A stretch of 8,040 nt of DNA from an uncultured Collinsella sp. (lineage in GTDB: Bacteria > Actinomycetota > Coriobacteriia > Coriobacteriales > Coriobacteriaceae), in contig CAAFQT010000294.1 of the NCBI GenBank assembly GCA_900765185.1, positions 1-8,040 of the forward strand. Direction: 5' to 3'. This document shows positions 1-6,499 of the stretch, one piece after another. A program made the translations under genes and the position numbers. The notes under the pieces were generated by a model, which ran no database searches, was not told the DNA's origin, and saw only the letters and a program-made list of their open reading frames with translations. The first letter of the stretch is position 1. Each line of letters starts with the position of its first letter.

Positions 1-1996
1 GACGGGCGTTGATCGTCTTGGCGATCTCGGCGGCGTCGGTGGAACCCTTGACGGTGGCACGGAAGTCCTCGTCCATAAGCGCCTCGGCGACCTTGGACAG
101 GATCTTGAGGTGCGTGGTTCCAGCCTGAGCGCCCGGGATGAGCAGGGCGATGGCAACGTTGACGGGAGCGCCGTCCATGGTGTCCCAACCGGTCACGCCG
201 GACTCGTCCTTGACGACGATGACGGCAGCCTCGGTAATGGCGTCGGACTTGGCATGCGGGATGGCGAAGCCCTCCATCATGCCCGTGGTGCCCTCGGCCT
301 CGCGGGCCAGGAAGGCGTTCATCACGGCGTCGGCGTCGCTGGCGATACCGGCCTTGACAGCCTGGTTGGAAACGAAGCTCAGAGCCTCGTCACGAGAAGC
401 GAAGTCCTCGGCGACAAAGACGTTCTCGACCTTCACGAAGTCAGCAGCCTCGGCCTTGGGGGCCTCGACGGCAGCGGCCTTGGGGGCCTCAACCGGCTTG
501 GTTGCAGGAGCGGGCTTCTGGTTCTTCTCGAAGTCGTACTTCTTGAAAGCCACGAACAGGATGCCACCGACCACGGCGCCGATGAGGATCGCGAGGACCC
601 ACAGCGGACCGTTCTCGACAACGGGCAGGACCAGGAAGCCGCCGTGAGGCGCCGGATCGTGAACGTTGAAGAAGATGGTCAAGATGGAAGCGATGGAAGA
701 ACCGAGCATCATGATGGGCATAACGGGCCAGATGTTCTTGGTCATGAACGGAATGGCGCCCTCGGTGATGTGGGTGCAACCAAGGATGAGGTTGACGATA
801 CCGGCGTCATGATCCTCCTGGCTGAAGTACTTCTTGCCGACAACGACGGCGAAGGTGGTGATCAGCGGCGGAACGATGCAAGCGGCGGAGACGGCAGCCA
901 TGAAGTTGGTGCCGAAGTTGTAGGTCTCGGTGCCGACGCCAGCTTCGAGAGCGGTACCGAGCAGGAAGGTGCCAGTAGCGTAAGCAGCCTTGTTGACCGG
1001 GCCGCCCATATCAAAGGCGCACATGCAGCCGATGGCCAGGCCAAGGATCACCGGACCGGAGTTACCGAGGCTCTGCAGGAAATCCATCATGCCCTGGTTA
1101 ATGGCAGCCATGGGGCCGGAAATACCAAGCATGACCAGACCGACGATGGCGGTAGAGCACAGCGGATACAGGAAGATTGCCTTCAGGCCATTAAGGCTCG
1201 CAGGAATTTTAGAGAAAACCTTCTCGAGCAGCAGGATGACATAGCCAGCGAGGAAGCCGCCGACGATGCCGCCTAGGAAGCCAAAGCCCACACCTGCGCC
1301 ACCGGCGTCGATCATGCCGGTATCGGCGTTAACAGGCAAGCCCTGGATGGCAATCATACCGGCGACGAAACCGGGGACGAGCGCCGGGCGCTTGCCGATG
1401 GACTCGGCGATGTAAGCGGAGAGCACCGGAACCATGAGGTTCATGGCGATACCGCCGATAATCTTGAGCATCGCGGCAAAGCTGTTGTAGTCGGCAGCCG
1501 TCGAATCAAAGGACGTGATGCCCCACAGGAACGAAATGGCGGTCAGAACACCACCGGCAACGACGAAGACCAGCATGTGGCTGACGCCGTTCATGAGGTG
1601 CTTGTAGATGACGTGACCGATGGACTCCTTCTCCTCGACCTCGTCCTCGACATCGGCGGCAGCGGCAACCGTGTCGTCGCCCTTGGCGGCGAGCGCGCGG
1701 TCAATCAGCTTACCGGCGGCCTCAACGGACAGGGCCTTGGAAACACCAACGGAAACCATGGGCTTGCCGGCGAAACGCTCAGCCTGGACATCCTTGTCGG
1801 CTGCGACGACGACGGCCTTAGCACCAGCGATCTCACTCTTGGTGAGCTCGTTCTCGACACCGACCTGGCCATGAGTCTCGACCTTAATGGTCAGACCGCG
1901 CTCGGCAGCTGCCTTCTCCAGCGCCTCCTTAGCCATGAAGGTGTGCGCAATGCCGGTCGGGCAACCGGTCGCGGCGATGATGTCAAACTTAGCCAT
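1..1996 (-). CDS. fruA: PTS fructose-family permease, fused IIB-IIC-IIA (3' end off window)
   Basis: Membrane permease of the phosphoenolpyruvate phosphotransferase system. It imports and phosphorylates a hexose, most likely fructose to fructose 1-phosphate, taking phosphate from HPr. The minus-strand frame is open from ATG 1996 to the window edge: 665 codons with no stop, so only a short C-terminal piece is missing. Residues 1–105 are a fructose-type IIB domain with the phospho-cysteine Cys12 in GCPTGIAHTF. An acidic linker (about 116–124) leads to the IIC membrane domain (about 126–486), with many hydrophobic segments, the motif HITEGAIPF (Glu412) and DPAPHGG (448–454). An Ala/Pro/Lys linker (about 490–517) with two EAPKA units joins a IIA domain (about 519 on) whose phospho-histidine is His581 in GFAIPHAKSD. 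The start is fixed by the AGAAGGAGGG site just upstream. A divergent RpiR-type regulator gene suggests local control. Family and domain order are clear; fructose rather than another sugar is inferred. Confidence 0.93.
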   Translation of the reverse strand, partial: MAKFDIIAATGCPTGIAHTFMAKEALEKAAAERGLTIKVETHGQVGVENELTKSEIAGAKAVVVAADKDVQAERFAGKPMVSVGVSKALSVEAAGKLIDRALAAKGDDTVAAAADVEDEVEEKESIGHVIYKHLMNGVSHMLVFVVAGGVLTAISFLWGITSFDSTAADYNSFAAMLKIIGGIAMNLMVPVLSAYIAESIGKRPALVPGFVAGMIAIQGLPVNADTGMIDAGGAGVGFGFLGGIVGGFLAGYVILLLEKVFSKIPASLNGLKAIFLYPLCSTAIVGLVMLGISGPMAAINQGMMDFLQSLGNSGPVILGLAIGCMCAFDMGGPVNKAAYATGTFLLGTALEAGVGTETYNFGTNFMAAVSAACIVPPLITTFAVVVGKKYFSQEDHDAGIVNLILGCTHITEGAIPFMTKNIWPVMPIMMLGSSIASILTIFFNVHDPAPHGGFLVLPVVENGPLWVLAILIGAVVGGILFVAFKKYDFEKNQKPAPATKPVEAPKAAAVEAPKAEAADFVKVENVFVAEDFASRDEALSFVSNQAVKAGIASDADAVMNAFLAREAEGTTGMMEGFAIPHAKSDAITEAAVIVVKDESGVTGWDTMDGAPVNVAIALLIPGAQAGTTHLKILSKVAEALMDEDFRATVKGSTDAAEIAKTINAR

Positions 1997-2000
1997 GTGT

Positions 2001-2010
2001 CCCTCCTTCT
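2001..2010 (-). promoter_or_regulatory. Ribosome binding site of the PTS permease gene
   Basis: Minus-strand AGAAGGAGGG followed by ACAC and the ATG at 1996. This is a near-consensus Shine-Dalgarno sequence at short spacing and it fixes the permease start. Confidence 0.85.
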
Positions 2011-2017
2011 TGAGTAC

Positions 2018-2033
2018 AGCGCCCGCGGGCGCT
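2018..2033 (-). repeat. 16-bp perfect palindrome in the permease leader
   Basis: AGCGCCCGCGGGCGCT is its own reverse complement over all 16 bases. In the minus-strand mRNA it lies 7 nt upstream of the permease ribosome binding site. It could fold into a GC stem-loop, or serve as a symmetric protein site on DNA. No U-tract follows it, so it does not look like a simple terminator. Confidence 0.6.
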
Positions 2034-2040
2034 CCCCTAC

Positions 2041-2058
2041 ACGCGCTTCAATGCGCGT
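2041..2058 (-). repeat. 6-bp stem-loop in the permease leader
   Basis: Arms ACGCGC (2041–2046) and GCGCGT (2053–2058) are perfect complements around a 6-nt loop. It lies just upstream of the 16-bp palindrome in the same minus-strand leader. Its role is unknown; mRNA protection or control of translation is a guess. Confidence 0.5.
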
Positions 2059-2123
2059 TTTTCCACAAATGAAAGATACCAACCTACCGTCCGCGTGAGA
2101 AGAGACAAGGTGCAATTCTCCGG

Positions 2124-2138
2124 TGAAAGGTTCTTTCA
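2124..2138. promoter_or_regulatory. Candidate operator, 15-bp inverted repeat
   Basis: TGAAAG (2124–2129), GTT, CTTTCA (2133–2138) form a perfect inverted repeat with 6-bp arms between the divergent permease and RpiR-type regulator genes. Extra direct TGAAAG half-sites occur at 2070–2075 and 2156–2161; the half-site starts are 54 and 32 bp apart, close to whole helical turns. Symmetry and location fit a binding site for the dimeric RpiR-type regulator. That it is the actual target is inference. Confidence 0.5.
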
Positions 2139-2140
2139 TA

Positions 2141-2152
2141 ACCGTAAACGGT
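2141..2152. repeat. Small palindrome ACCGT-AA-ACGGT in the divergent region
   Basis: Arms ACCGT and ACGGT flank a central AA, three bases from the TGAAAG/CTTTCA repeat. Part of it also pairs elsewhere: ACGGTAGGT (2148–2156) is the exact reverse complement of ACCTACCGT (2082–2090), and GTAAAC (2144–2149) of GTTTAC (2161–2166). It may be a second regulator site or an overlapping part of one complex operator. Confidence 0.4.
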
Positions 2153-2214
2153 AGGTGAAAGTTTACCATCAACACTTGAAACAGCAAGGTGTATCTTGTA
2201 ATTGAAAATGCCCG

Positions 2215-2220
2215 TATACT
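2215..2220 (+). promoter_or_regulatory. Possible -10 box of the RpiR-type regulator gene
   Basis: TATACT matches the sigma-70-type consensus TATAAT at five of six positions and lies about 50 bp upstream of the regulator start at 2269. No good -35 box is seen at 16–18 bp; the sequence there is weak. Transcription would begin near 2227. I could not pick a convincing promoter for the permease on the other strand. Confidence 0.35.
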
Positions 2221-2257
2221 ATGGCATTGCAAATCGAGTTAGATTTTCATGCCAACC

Positions 2258-2262
2258 AGGAG
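2258..2262 (+). promoter_or_regulatory. Ribosome binding site deciding the regulator start
   Basis: AGGAG is followed by 6 nt and the ATG at 2269. The in-frame ATG at 2221 has no such site and directly abuts the candidate -10 box, so 2269 is the better start. Confidence 0.8.
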
Positions 2263-2268
2263 CCATCC

Positions 2269-3126
2269 ATGACCGATAGTAGCAAGAGCGCACTTTCCCT
2301 CATTAGTACCCATCAGGGATACAGCGAGTCCGAGCAGCGCATTGTCGACTATATATTGGAGCACCAGTCCGAGGCGCCACGCCTCACGGCGGCTCAGCTC
2401 TCCCGCGCCGCTGCCACGTCCGAAGCGACCGTTTCGCGCTTCTGCCGCAAGCTGGGCTTTGGTAGCTTCCGCAGCTTTCAGTTTTCGTTGGCGAGGGATT
2501 TGGAAAGCCAGCGCAACGAGGGCCTGACCGACGAGGTCTCGCTCGACAATATGGAGCAGAGCCTCAAGAACATCCTGGCTGCCAAGGTAAGCGAGCTTAA
2601 TGCGACCATCGACGGAATCGACCACGATACGCTGGCGGCTGTTGTGCATGCCTTTAAGCATGCAGGGGTTATTGAGTTTGCAGCTGTGGGCAATACGAAC
2701 GCGGTCGCGCTCGATGCGACGTTTAAGTTTTCGCAGCTGGGCCTGCGCTGCATGGCGAGCACCATTAGCGAGACATCAATCGGCTTTGCGCTCACGTTAC
2801 GCCCGGGTGACGTCATCGTGCTCATCTCAAACTCTGGCAAATCGCGCCGACTGAATCGCATGGCAAAAGCGGCTCGCAACTGCGGCGCAACCGTAGTCGT
2901 CATCAGCAGTGACAGCAAATCCCCACTTGCGCGCCTCGCCGACTACACCTTTAATACCGTCAATCACGAAGCGTTGCTGACAACGGGTGACTTCGCGTTC
3001 TCCAAGATCAGCGCCACGATGATCATCGAAGTCATCTACAACTTCCTGCTGCCCGAGATTGAAGACGCGCGTGAGCATATCAGCTACTACGAGGAGCTCA
3101 TCCAGCCGGATAAGGTTGTGGAGTAA
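2269..3126 (+). CDS. RpiR/MurR-family transcriptional regulator (HTH plus SIS domain)
   Basis: Cytoplasmic DNA-binding regulator of 285 residues, the usual size for the family. The N-terminal RpiR helix-turn-helix domain covers about residues 5–80; its recognition part SEATVSRFCRKLGFGSF (51–67) is nearly canonical. A linker to about 130 leads to a SIS (sugar isomerase) domain (about 133–260) with the phosphosugar-binding SNSGKS loop at 187–192 and the preceding LRPGDVIVLI strand. SIS regulators of this kind sense phosphorylated sugars. The gene is divergent from the fructose-type PTS permease, with symmetric repeats between them, so it probably controls that permease in response to the sugar phosphate the permease makes. 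Whether it represses or activates cannot be told from sequence. Start at 2269 was chosen on the AGGAG site. It ends 8 bp before a strong hairpin. Family assignment is secure; target and ligand are inferred. Confidence 0.92.
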   Translation: MTDSSKSALSLISTHQGYSESEQRIVDYILEHQSEAPRLTAAQLSRAAATSEATVSRFCRKLGFGSFRSFQFSLARDLESQRNEGLTDEVSLDNMEQSLKNILAAKVSELNATIDGIDHDTLAAVVHAFKHAGVIEFAAVGNTNAVALDATFKFSQLGLRCMASTISETSIGFALTLRPGDVIVLISNSGKSRRLNRMAKAARNCGATVVVISSDSKSPLARLADYTFNTVNHEALLTTGDFAFSKISATMIIEVIYNFLLPEIEDAREHISYYEELIQPDKVVE

Positions 3127-3134
3127 AACGCGTA

Positions 3135-3167
3135 GTGGGACAAAAATTTCAGTCTATTTTGTCCCAC
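3135..3167. terminator. Perfect hairpin between convergent genes, candidate bidirectional terminator
   Basis: GTGGGACAAAA (3135–3145) and TTTTGTCCCAC (3157–3167) pair perfectly over 11 bp around an 11-nt loop. It sits between the ends of the plus-strand regulator gene (3126) and minus-strand recN (3186), where both transcripts should stop. Neither side has the U-run of a textbook intrinsic terminator, so it may instead be an mRNA-end stabiliser or a copy of a dispersed intergenic repeat. Confidence 0.55.
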
Positions 3168-3185
3168 CAACACCGCTGATACGAC

Positions 3186-4814
3186 CTAACCTCGAGCTTC
3201 TTTGAGCATCTGCTTTGCGTGGGCCAAGCTTGCCTCGGACTGATCGCCGCTCAACATGCGGGCGATCTCGGCAGTACGCGCTTCGCCGGTTACCTCGCCC
3301 AAATGCGTCTGGGGAACATCGCCCGGTTCCTTGCTGACGACATAATGCTTGTCAGCCATGACGGCGACCTGCGCCAAGTGGGTTACGACAATCACCTGAT
3401 GCGTAGCGGCGAGATCTGCCAGCACGCCCGCGAGCGCACGCGCCGTCGAGCCACCGACACCAGCATCGACCTCGTCAAACACCAGCGTATCGACACCGTC
3501 CGCGTTACCGAGGACAACCTTACTTGCCAGCATGACGCGGCTGAGCTCGCCGCCCGACGCAATTCGACGCAGGGGGCGCGGCGTCAAACCGGCACCGCTG
3601 CGGTATAGCAGCTCGTAGCTCGAAGGACCAACGGGCGTCCACTCAGCACGGGGAAGATCACGCGACTCCCAGACGAGCTCGGCGCTGCCCATCTCCAGGC
3701 GAGCCATCTGGCGGCCCACCTCGTGGCAGAAGCGCGGAGCCGCCGTATTGCGTGCACGCTTAAGCGCCTTGGCGGCGGCGAACAGTTCATGCTCTGCTGC
3801 GCCAAGCGCTTCACGCGCCTTCTTGATCTGCTCATCACCATCGTCTACCAGCGACAACAGCTCTTGCGAGCGATCGCGCATGGCAAAAACATCGTCCATA
3901 GTGGGACCCCACTGACGCAACAGACCCTTGAGGTCGGAATACCGCTCACGCATGCGAGCGAGCTCGCGCGGGTCGAAGGCGATGCCATCGCGATAGGCAC
4001 GAAGCTCGTTCGCGCAATCCTCAAGGGAGATACAGGCATCCGATAGTGCATCGGCAATGTCGCCGAGTTTGCGATCGACGGTAGCCATTCGGGAAAGCTC
4101 TGCCACGGCGCTGTTCACGGCATCGAGCGCTCCCCCTTCGGCGGCAAGCGATGCATGGGCATCGTTAGCCGTGGCAACCAGTACCTCGGCATGTTCGGAG
4201 CGCGGCAGCAGCTTCTCGAGTTCCTCATACTCACCCGGCTTGGGGTCGACCTCGCCGATGCGCTCGAGGGCAAAGCGCGCCTCCTCGACGCGGCTCCCCT
4301 GCGCACGCGAGGCCTCTTCGACACGTCGAACCTCCTTGGCGGCAGCCCGCGAAGCCTTAAAGCAGGCGCGGTACGCATCCAGCACCTCGAGCGCAGAGCG
4401 TCCCGCCCACGCATCGACCATCGCAACGTGATGCGCCGGATCGAGTAAGCGCTGGTGCTCGTGCTGGCCGCACAGATCCATCATCACGCCGACGCGCTCC
4501 GAAAGCTCGCGCACGCTGGCGATGCGGCCGTCAATCTTGACGCGGCTGCGGCCCTCGGCGGAAAGGCTGCGCTGGACCGTGAAGCCTTCCGTGTCGTGCG
4601 GGCCGTCAAACAGGCGCGCCTCGACGCTCGCCAGCGCCTCGCCCTCGCGCACCGTCGACGAATCCGCGCGCTCACCCAAAATAAGCTTGAGGGCCGAGAG
4701 CAGCGCGGTCTTGCCGGCGCCGGTCTCGCCGGTCAGGACAGTCAGGCCGGCACTCGGCACCAGCGTCGCCTCGCGAATGAGTGCAATGTTAGAAACCTGC
4801 AGCTCATCGATCAT
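3186..4814 (-). CDS. recN: DNA repair protein RecN (SMC-like ATPase)
   Basis: RecN acts early in recombinational repair of double-strand breaks, binding DNA ends on the nucleoid. The 542-residue product is of normal family length. The N-terminal ATPase half has Walker A GETGAGKT at 29–36 and the RecN-typical DLCGQHEHQRLLDP at about 113–126. The middle (about 150–370) is rich in Glu, Arg, Ala and Leu and fits the two coiled-coil arms. The C-terminal half carries the ABC signature SGGELSR (420–426), Walker B TLVFDEVD with Asp447-Glu448, the D-loop, and the switch histidine His479 in VTHLAQ. The ATG at 4814 has a CGGAG site 6 nt upstream and lies inside the end of nadK (11-bp overlap), so translation is probably coupled. 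It is the last gene of the minus-strand operon and ends before the hairpin at 3135–3167. No missing key residue was seen. Confidence 0.97.
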   Translation of the reverse strand: MIDELQVSNIALIREATLVPSAGLTVLTGETGAGKTALLSALKLILGERADSSTVREGEALASVEARLFDGPHDTEGFTVQRSLSAEGRSRVKIDGRIASVRELSERVGVMMDLCGQHEHQRLLDPAHHVAMVDAWAGRSALEVLDAYRACFKASRAAAKEVRRVEEASRAQGSRVEEARFALERIGEVDPKPGEYEELEKLLPRSEHAEVLVATANDAHASLAAEGGALDAVNSAVAELSRMATVDRKLGDIADALSDACISLEDCANELRAYRDGIAFDPRELARMRERYSDLKGLLRQWGPTMDDVFAMRDRSQELLSLVDDGDEQIKKAREALGAAEHELFAAAKALKRARNTAAPRFCHEVGRQMARLEMGSAELVWESRDLPRAEWTPVGPSSYELLYRSGAGLTPRPLRRIASGGELSRVMLASKVVLGNADGVDTLVFDEVDAGVGGSTARALAGVLADLAATHQVIVVTHLAQVAVMADKHYVVSKEPGDVPQTHLGEVTGEARTAEIARMLSGDQSEASLAHAKQMLKEARG

Positions 4815-5664
4815 GGCGGACTCCGTAGAATACGCGGCTCACCGAGTTGTAAAAACTCTCGGGGCCGTAGTCGAGCAGCAGCACATCGCCGGGGCCTCGG
4901 CGCACGGCCACGCTCTCGACCGTGCCGTCGCAGGTAATAAACTGTCCATCGATAGCGATCGCCGGAACGCTCGGACGGTCATCAGACATAAAGATTTCGA
5001 CGACATCGCTCGGCGAAGTCAAGAAAGCGCGAGCTTGAATGGTATGCGGCGCAATGGGTACGCAGACCATGCCCGTATAGTCAGGGCTCACGATGGGGCC
5101 ACCGGCGCTGAGCGCGTAACCCGTAGAACCAGTCGCCGTCGAAACGACGACACCGTCACCGCGTAGGCGGTCGATATGGTGACCGGACACCGTGATGTCA
5201 AACTCGACCATATCGGACAGGGGACCGCGCGTAAGCGCCATGTCGTTGAGGGCGAAGGTGCGCACAACATCCTTCGTACCATCTTCGCGCACGGACACGA
5301 TATCCGCGGCGATGGTAGCGCGACGGCTCACATGCAGCTCGCCGGACAGGGCGTCGCTCACGACCTGCAGAATGTCGCGCTCCTCGGGACTCGCAGCAGT
5401 TAAAAAACCCAGGTGACCATAGGAAAGACCGAGGATAGGAATCTCACGATGGTTGAGGATGCGGGCAGCGCGCAGCAACGTGCCGTCGCCGCCGAGCGTA
5501 ATGACCAGATCGGAGCCGTCAATATCAGGCGTGCTTTGAATCTTCGATCGCTGGTCGGCAGCCCATGCGACCTCATAGCCCTGGCGCGTCAGCCAAAGCT
5601 CGAGCATCAGGCCGCTCTCGACCGCCTCTTGCTTGTAGTAATTGGGAACCAGAAAGACCTTCAC
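4804..5664 (-). CDS. nadK: NAD kinase
   Basis: Cytoplasmic enzyme that phosphorylates NAD to NADP using ATP or polyphosphate, the only known route to NADP. The product has 286 residues, normal for the bacterial enzyme. The diagnostic GGDGT motif is at 58–62 (catalytic Asp60), the NAD-contacting Asn-Asp pair is N140-D141 in FALNDMAL, and the conserved glycine-rich segment GDGVVVSTATGSTGY follows at about 169–183 with LSAGGPI after it. Most family members have Asn-Glu rather than Asn-Asp at the second motif; this is a conservative change. Translation starts at GTG, in a GTGA overlap with the tlyA stop (4 bp), with no strong ribosome binding site, so it probably relies on ribosomes finishing tlyA. 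Its 3' end overlaps recN by 11 bp. NadK often neighbours tlyA and recN in Gram-positive genomes. Identification is firm. Confidence 0.96.
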   Translation of the reverse strand: MKVFLVPNYYKQEAVESGLMLELWLTRQGYEVAWAADQRSKIQSTPDIDGSDLVITLGGDGTLLRAARILNHREIPILGLSYGHLGFLTAASPEERDILQVVSDALSGELHVSRRATIAADIVSVREDGTKDVVRTFALNDMALTRGPLSDMVEFDITVSGHHIDRLRGDGVVVSTATGSTGYALSAGGPIVSPDYTGMVCVPIAPHTIQARAFLTSPSDVVEIFMSDDRPSVPAIAIDGQFITCDGTVESVAVRRGPGDVLLLDYGPESFYNSVSRVFYGVRHDR

Positions 5665-6473
5665 AGCGTTGCAGCTTTCTCGCTCATAACCGATACCTGG
5701 GATTGCAGCTCGTCTTGCGAGCGATCGCCGGGGTCAAATCTCGTGCCGTACAGGAAAAACTCAACGTTGCCCTTGGCACCATGAATGGGCGACACGCACA
5801 CATCGACCGGGAACAGGCCCTTGGCAGCAAAGAGTTCAACCGCCGCCACGAGTGTATCGCGGCGCACGGCGGAATCGGTCACAATGCCGCCCTCGCCCAC
5901 CAGCGCCGCCGGAGCCTCAAACTGCGGCTTTACGAGCGTGCAGAATGCACCCGTAGGCGCCAGGCACGCCAGTACCGCATCGATAATGTTCGCGATGCTG
6001 GTAAACGAGACATCACACACAGCCAGGTCGATAGTGCCGGCATAGCCAAGCTCAGGCAGCTGCGTCACGTTTGTGCGCTCATGCAGCGTCACGCGATCGT
6101 CCTGGCGCAACGACCAATCGAACTGGGCGCGACCCACGTCCACCGAGACAACGGTCGCAGCTCCGCGCTTGAGCAGACAATCGGTAAAGCCGCCGGTAGA
6201 GCAGCCCACATCCAGACAGGCAAGGCCCGTCGGATTGATGCCAAACGCATCAAGCGCGCCTTCGAGCTTAAGACCGCCGCGGCCAACATAGGGAATGCGC
6301 CCCTTCACATGCAGCGGCAGCCCCGGGATCACCTTAAGGCCCGGCGAAGTCAAGCGCTCACCGCCACTCGAGACCAAGCCGGCCATAAGAGTGCGAAGGG
6401 CATCCGCGCGATCGGCGCAGATGCCCTGTGAAATCAGTTCGTCATCAAGACGCACGCGTTTCATGAATGCCAT
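5661..6473 (-). CDS. tlyA: TlyA family rRNA (cytidine-2'-O)-methyltransferase
   Basis: TlyA methylates ribose 2'-hydroxyls of cytidines in ribosomal RNA; in mycobacteria this makes ribosomes sensitive to capreomycin. The older name hemolysin is historical. With ATG 6473 the product has 270 residues. An S4-like RNA-binding domain occupies about 4–60 (KRVRLDDELISQG onward), then YVGRGGLKLEGAL (62–74) and an FtsJ-like Rossmann domain with the S-adenosylmethionine loop DVGCSTGGFTD at 88–98. Lys69, Asp154, Lys182 and Glu238 fall at the positions reported for the catalytic tetrad of M. tuberculosis TlyA. The start is uncertain: TTG 6476 and ATG 6464 are in frame, and no strong ribosome binding site is seen for any; 6464 would give MKRVRLDDEL, which also fits the family. 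It lies 26 bp after xseB and overlaps nadK by 4 bp. The C-terminal ~30 residues after the FFLYG strand are poorly conserved in type. Confidence 0.94.
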   Translation of the reverse strand: MAFMKRVRLDDELISQGICADRADALRTLMAGLVSSGGERLTSPGLKVIPGLPLHVKGRIPYVGRGGLKLEGALDAFGINPTGLACLDVGCSTGGFTDCLLKRGAATVVSVDVGRAQFDWSLRQDDRVTLHERTNVTQLPELGYAGTIDLAVCDVSFTSIANIIDAVLACLAPTGAFCTLVKPQFEAPAALVGEGGIVTDSAVRRDTLVAAVELFAAKGLFPVDVCVSPIHGAKGNVEFFLYGTRFDPGDRSQDELQSQVSVMSEKAATL

Positions 6474-6499
6474 CAACCATTCGTATCCGGAGATGCGGC

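Noticed and set aside
110..1276. Plus-strand open frame of 388 codons antisense to the permease gene
   Set aside because: It mirrors the permease codons, has a biased Gly/Asp/Val/His composition, no ribosome binding site and no recognisable domain. The minus strand has clear PTS motifs across the same bases.
1577..2098. Plus-strand open frame of 173 codons over the permease 5' end and leader
   Set aside because: Antisense to the IIB domain with Cys12 intact on the minus strand; no ribosome binding site or known motif.
2221..2268. Earlier in-frame ATG (2221) for the RpiR-type regulator
   Set aside because: It directly abuts the candidate -10 box and would lie upstream of the likely transcript start; ATG 2269 has AGGAG at 6-nt spacing and fits the family N-terminus.
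5565..6431. Plus-strand open frame of 288 codons antisense to tlyA and the end of nadK
   Set aside because: Its Arg/Ala/His-rich product matches no family and it crosses two well-supported genes on the other strand; a GC-rich codon shadow.
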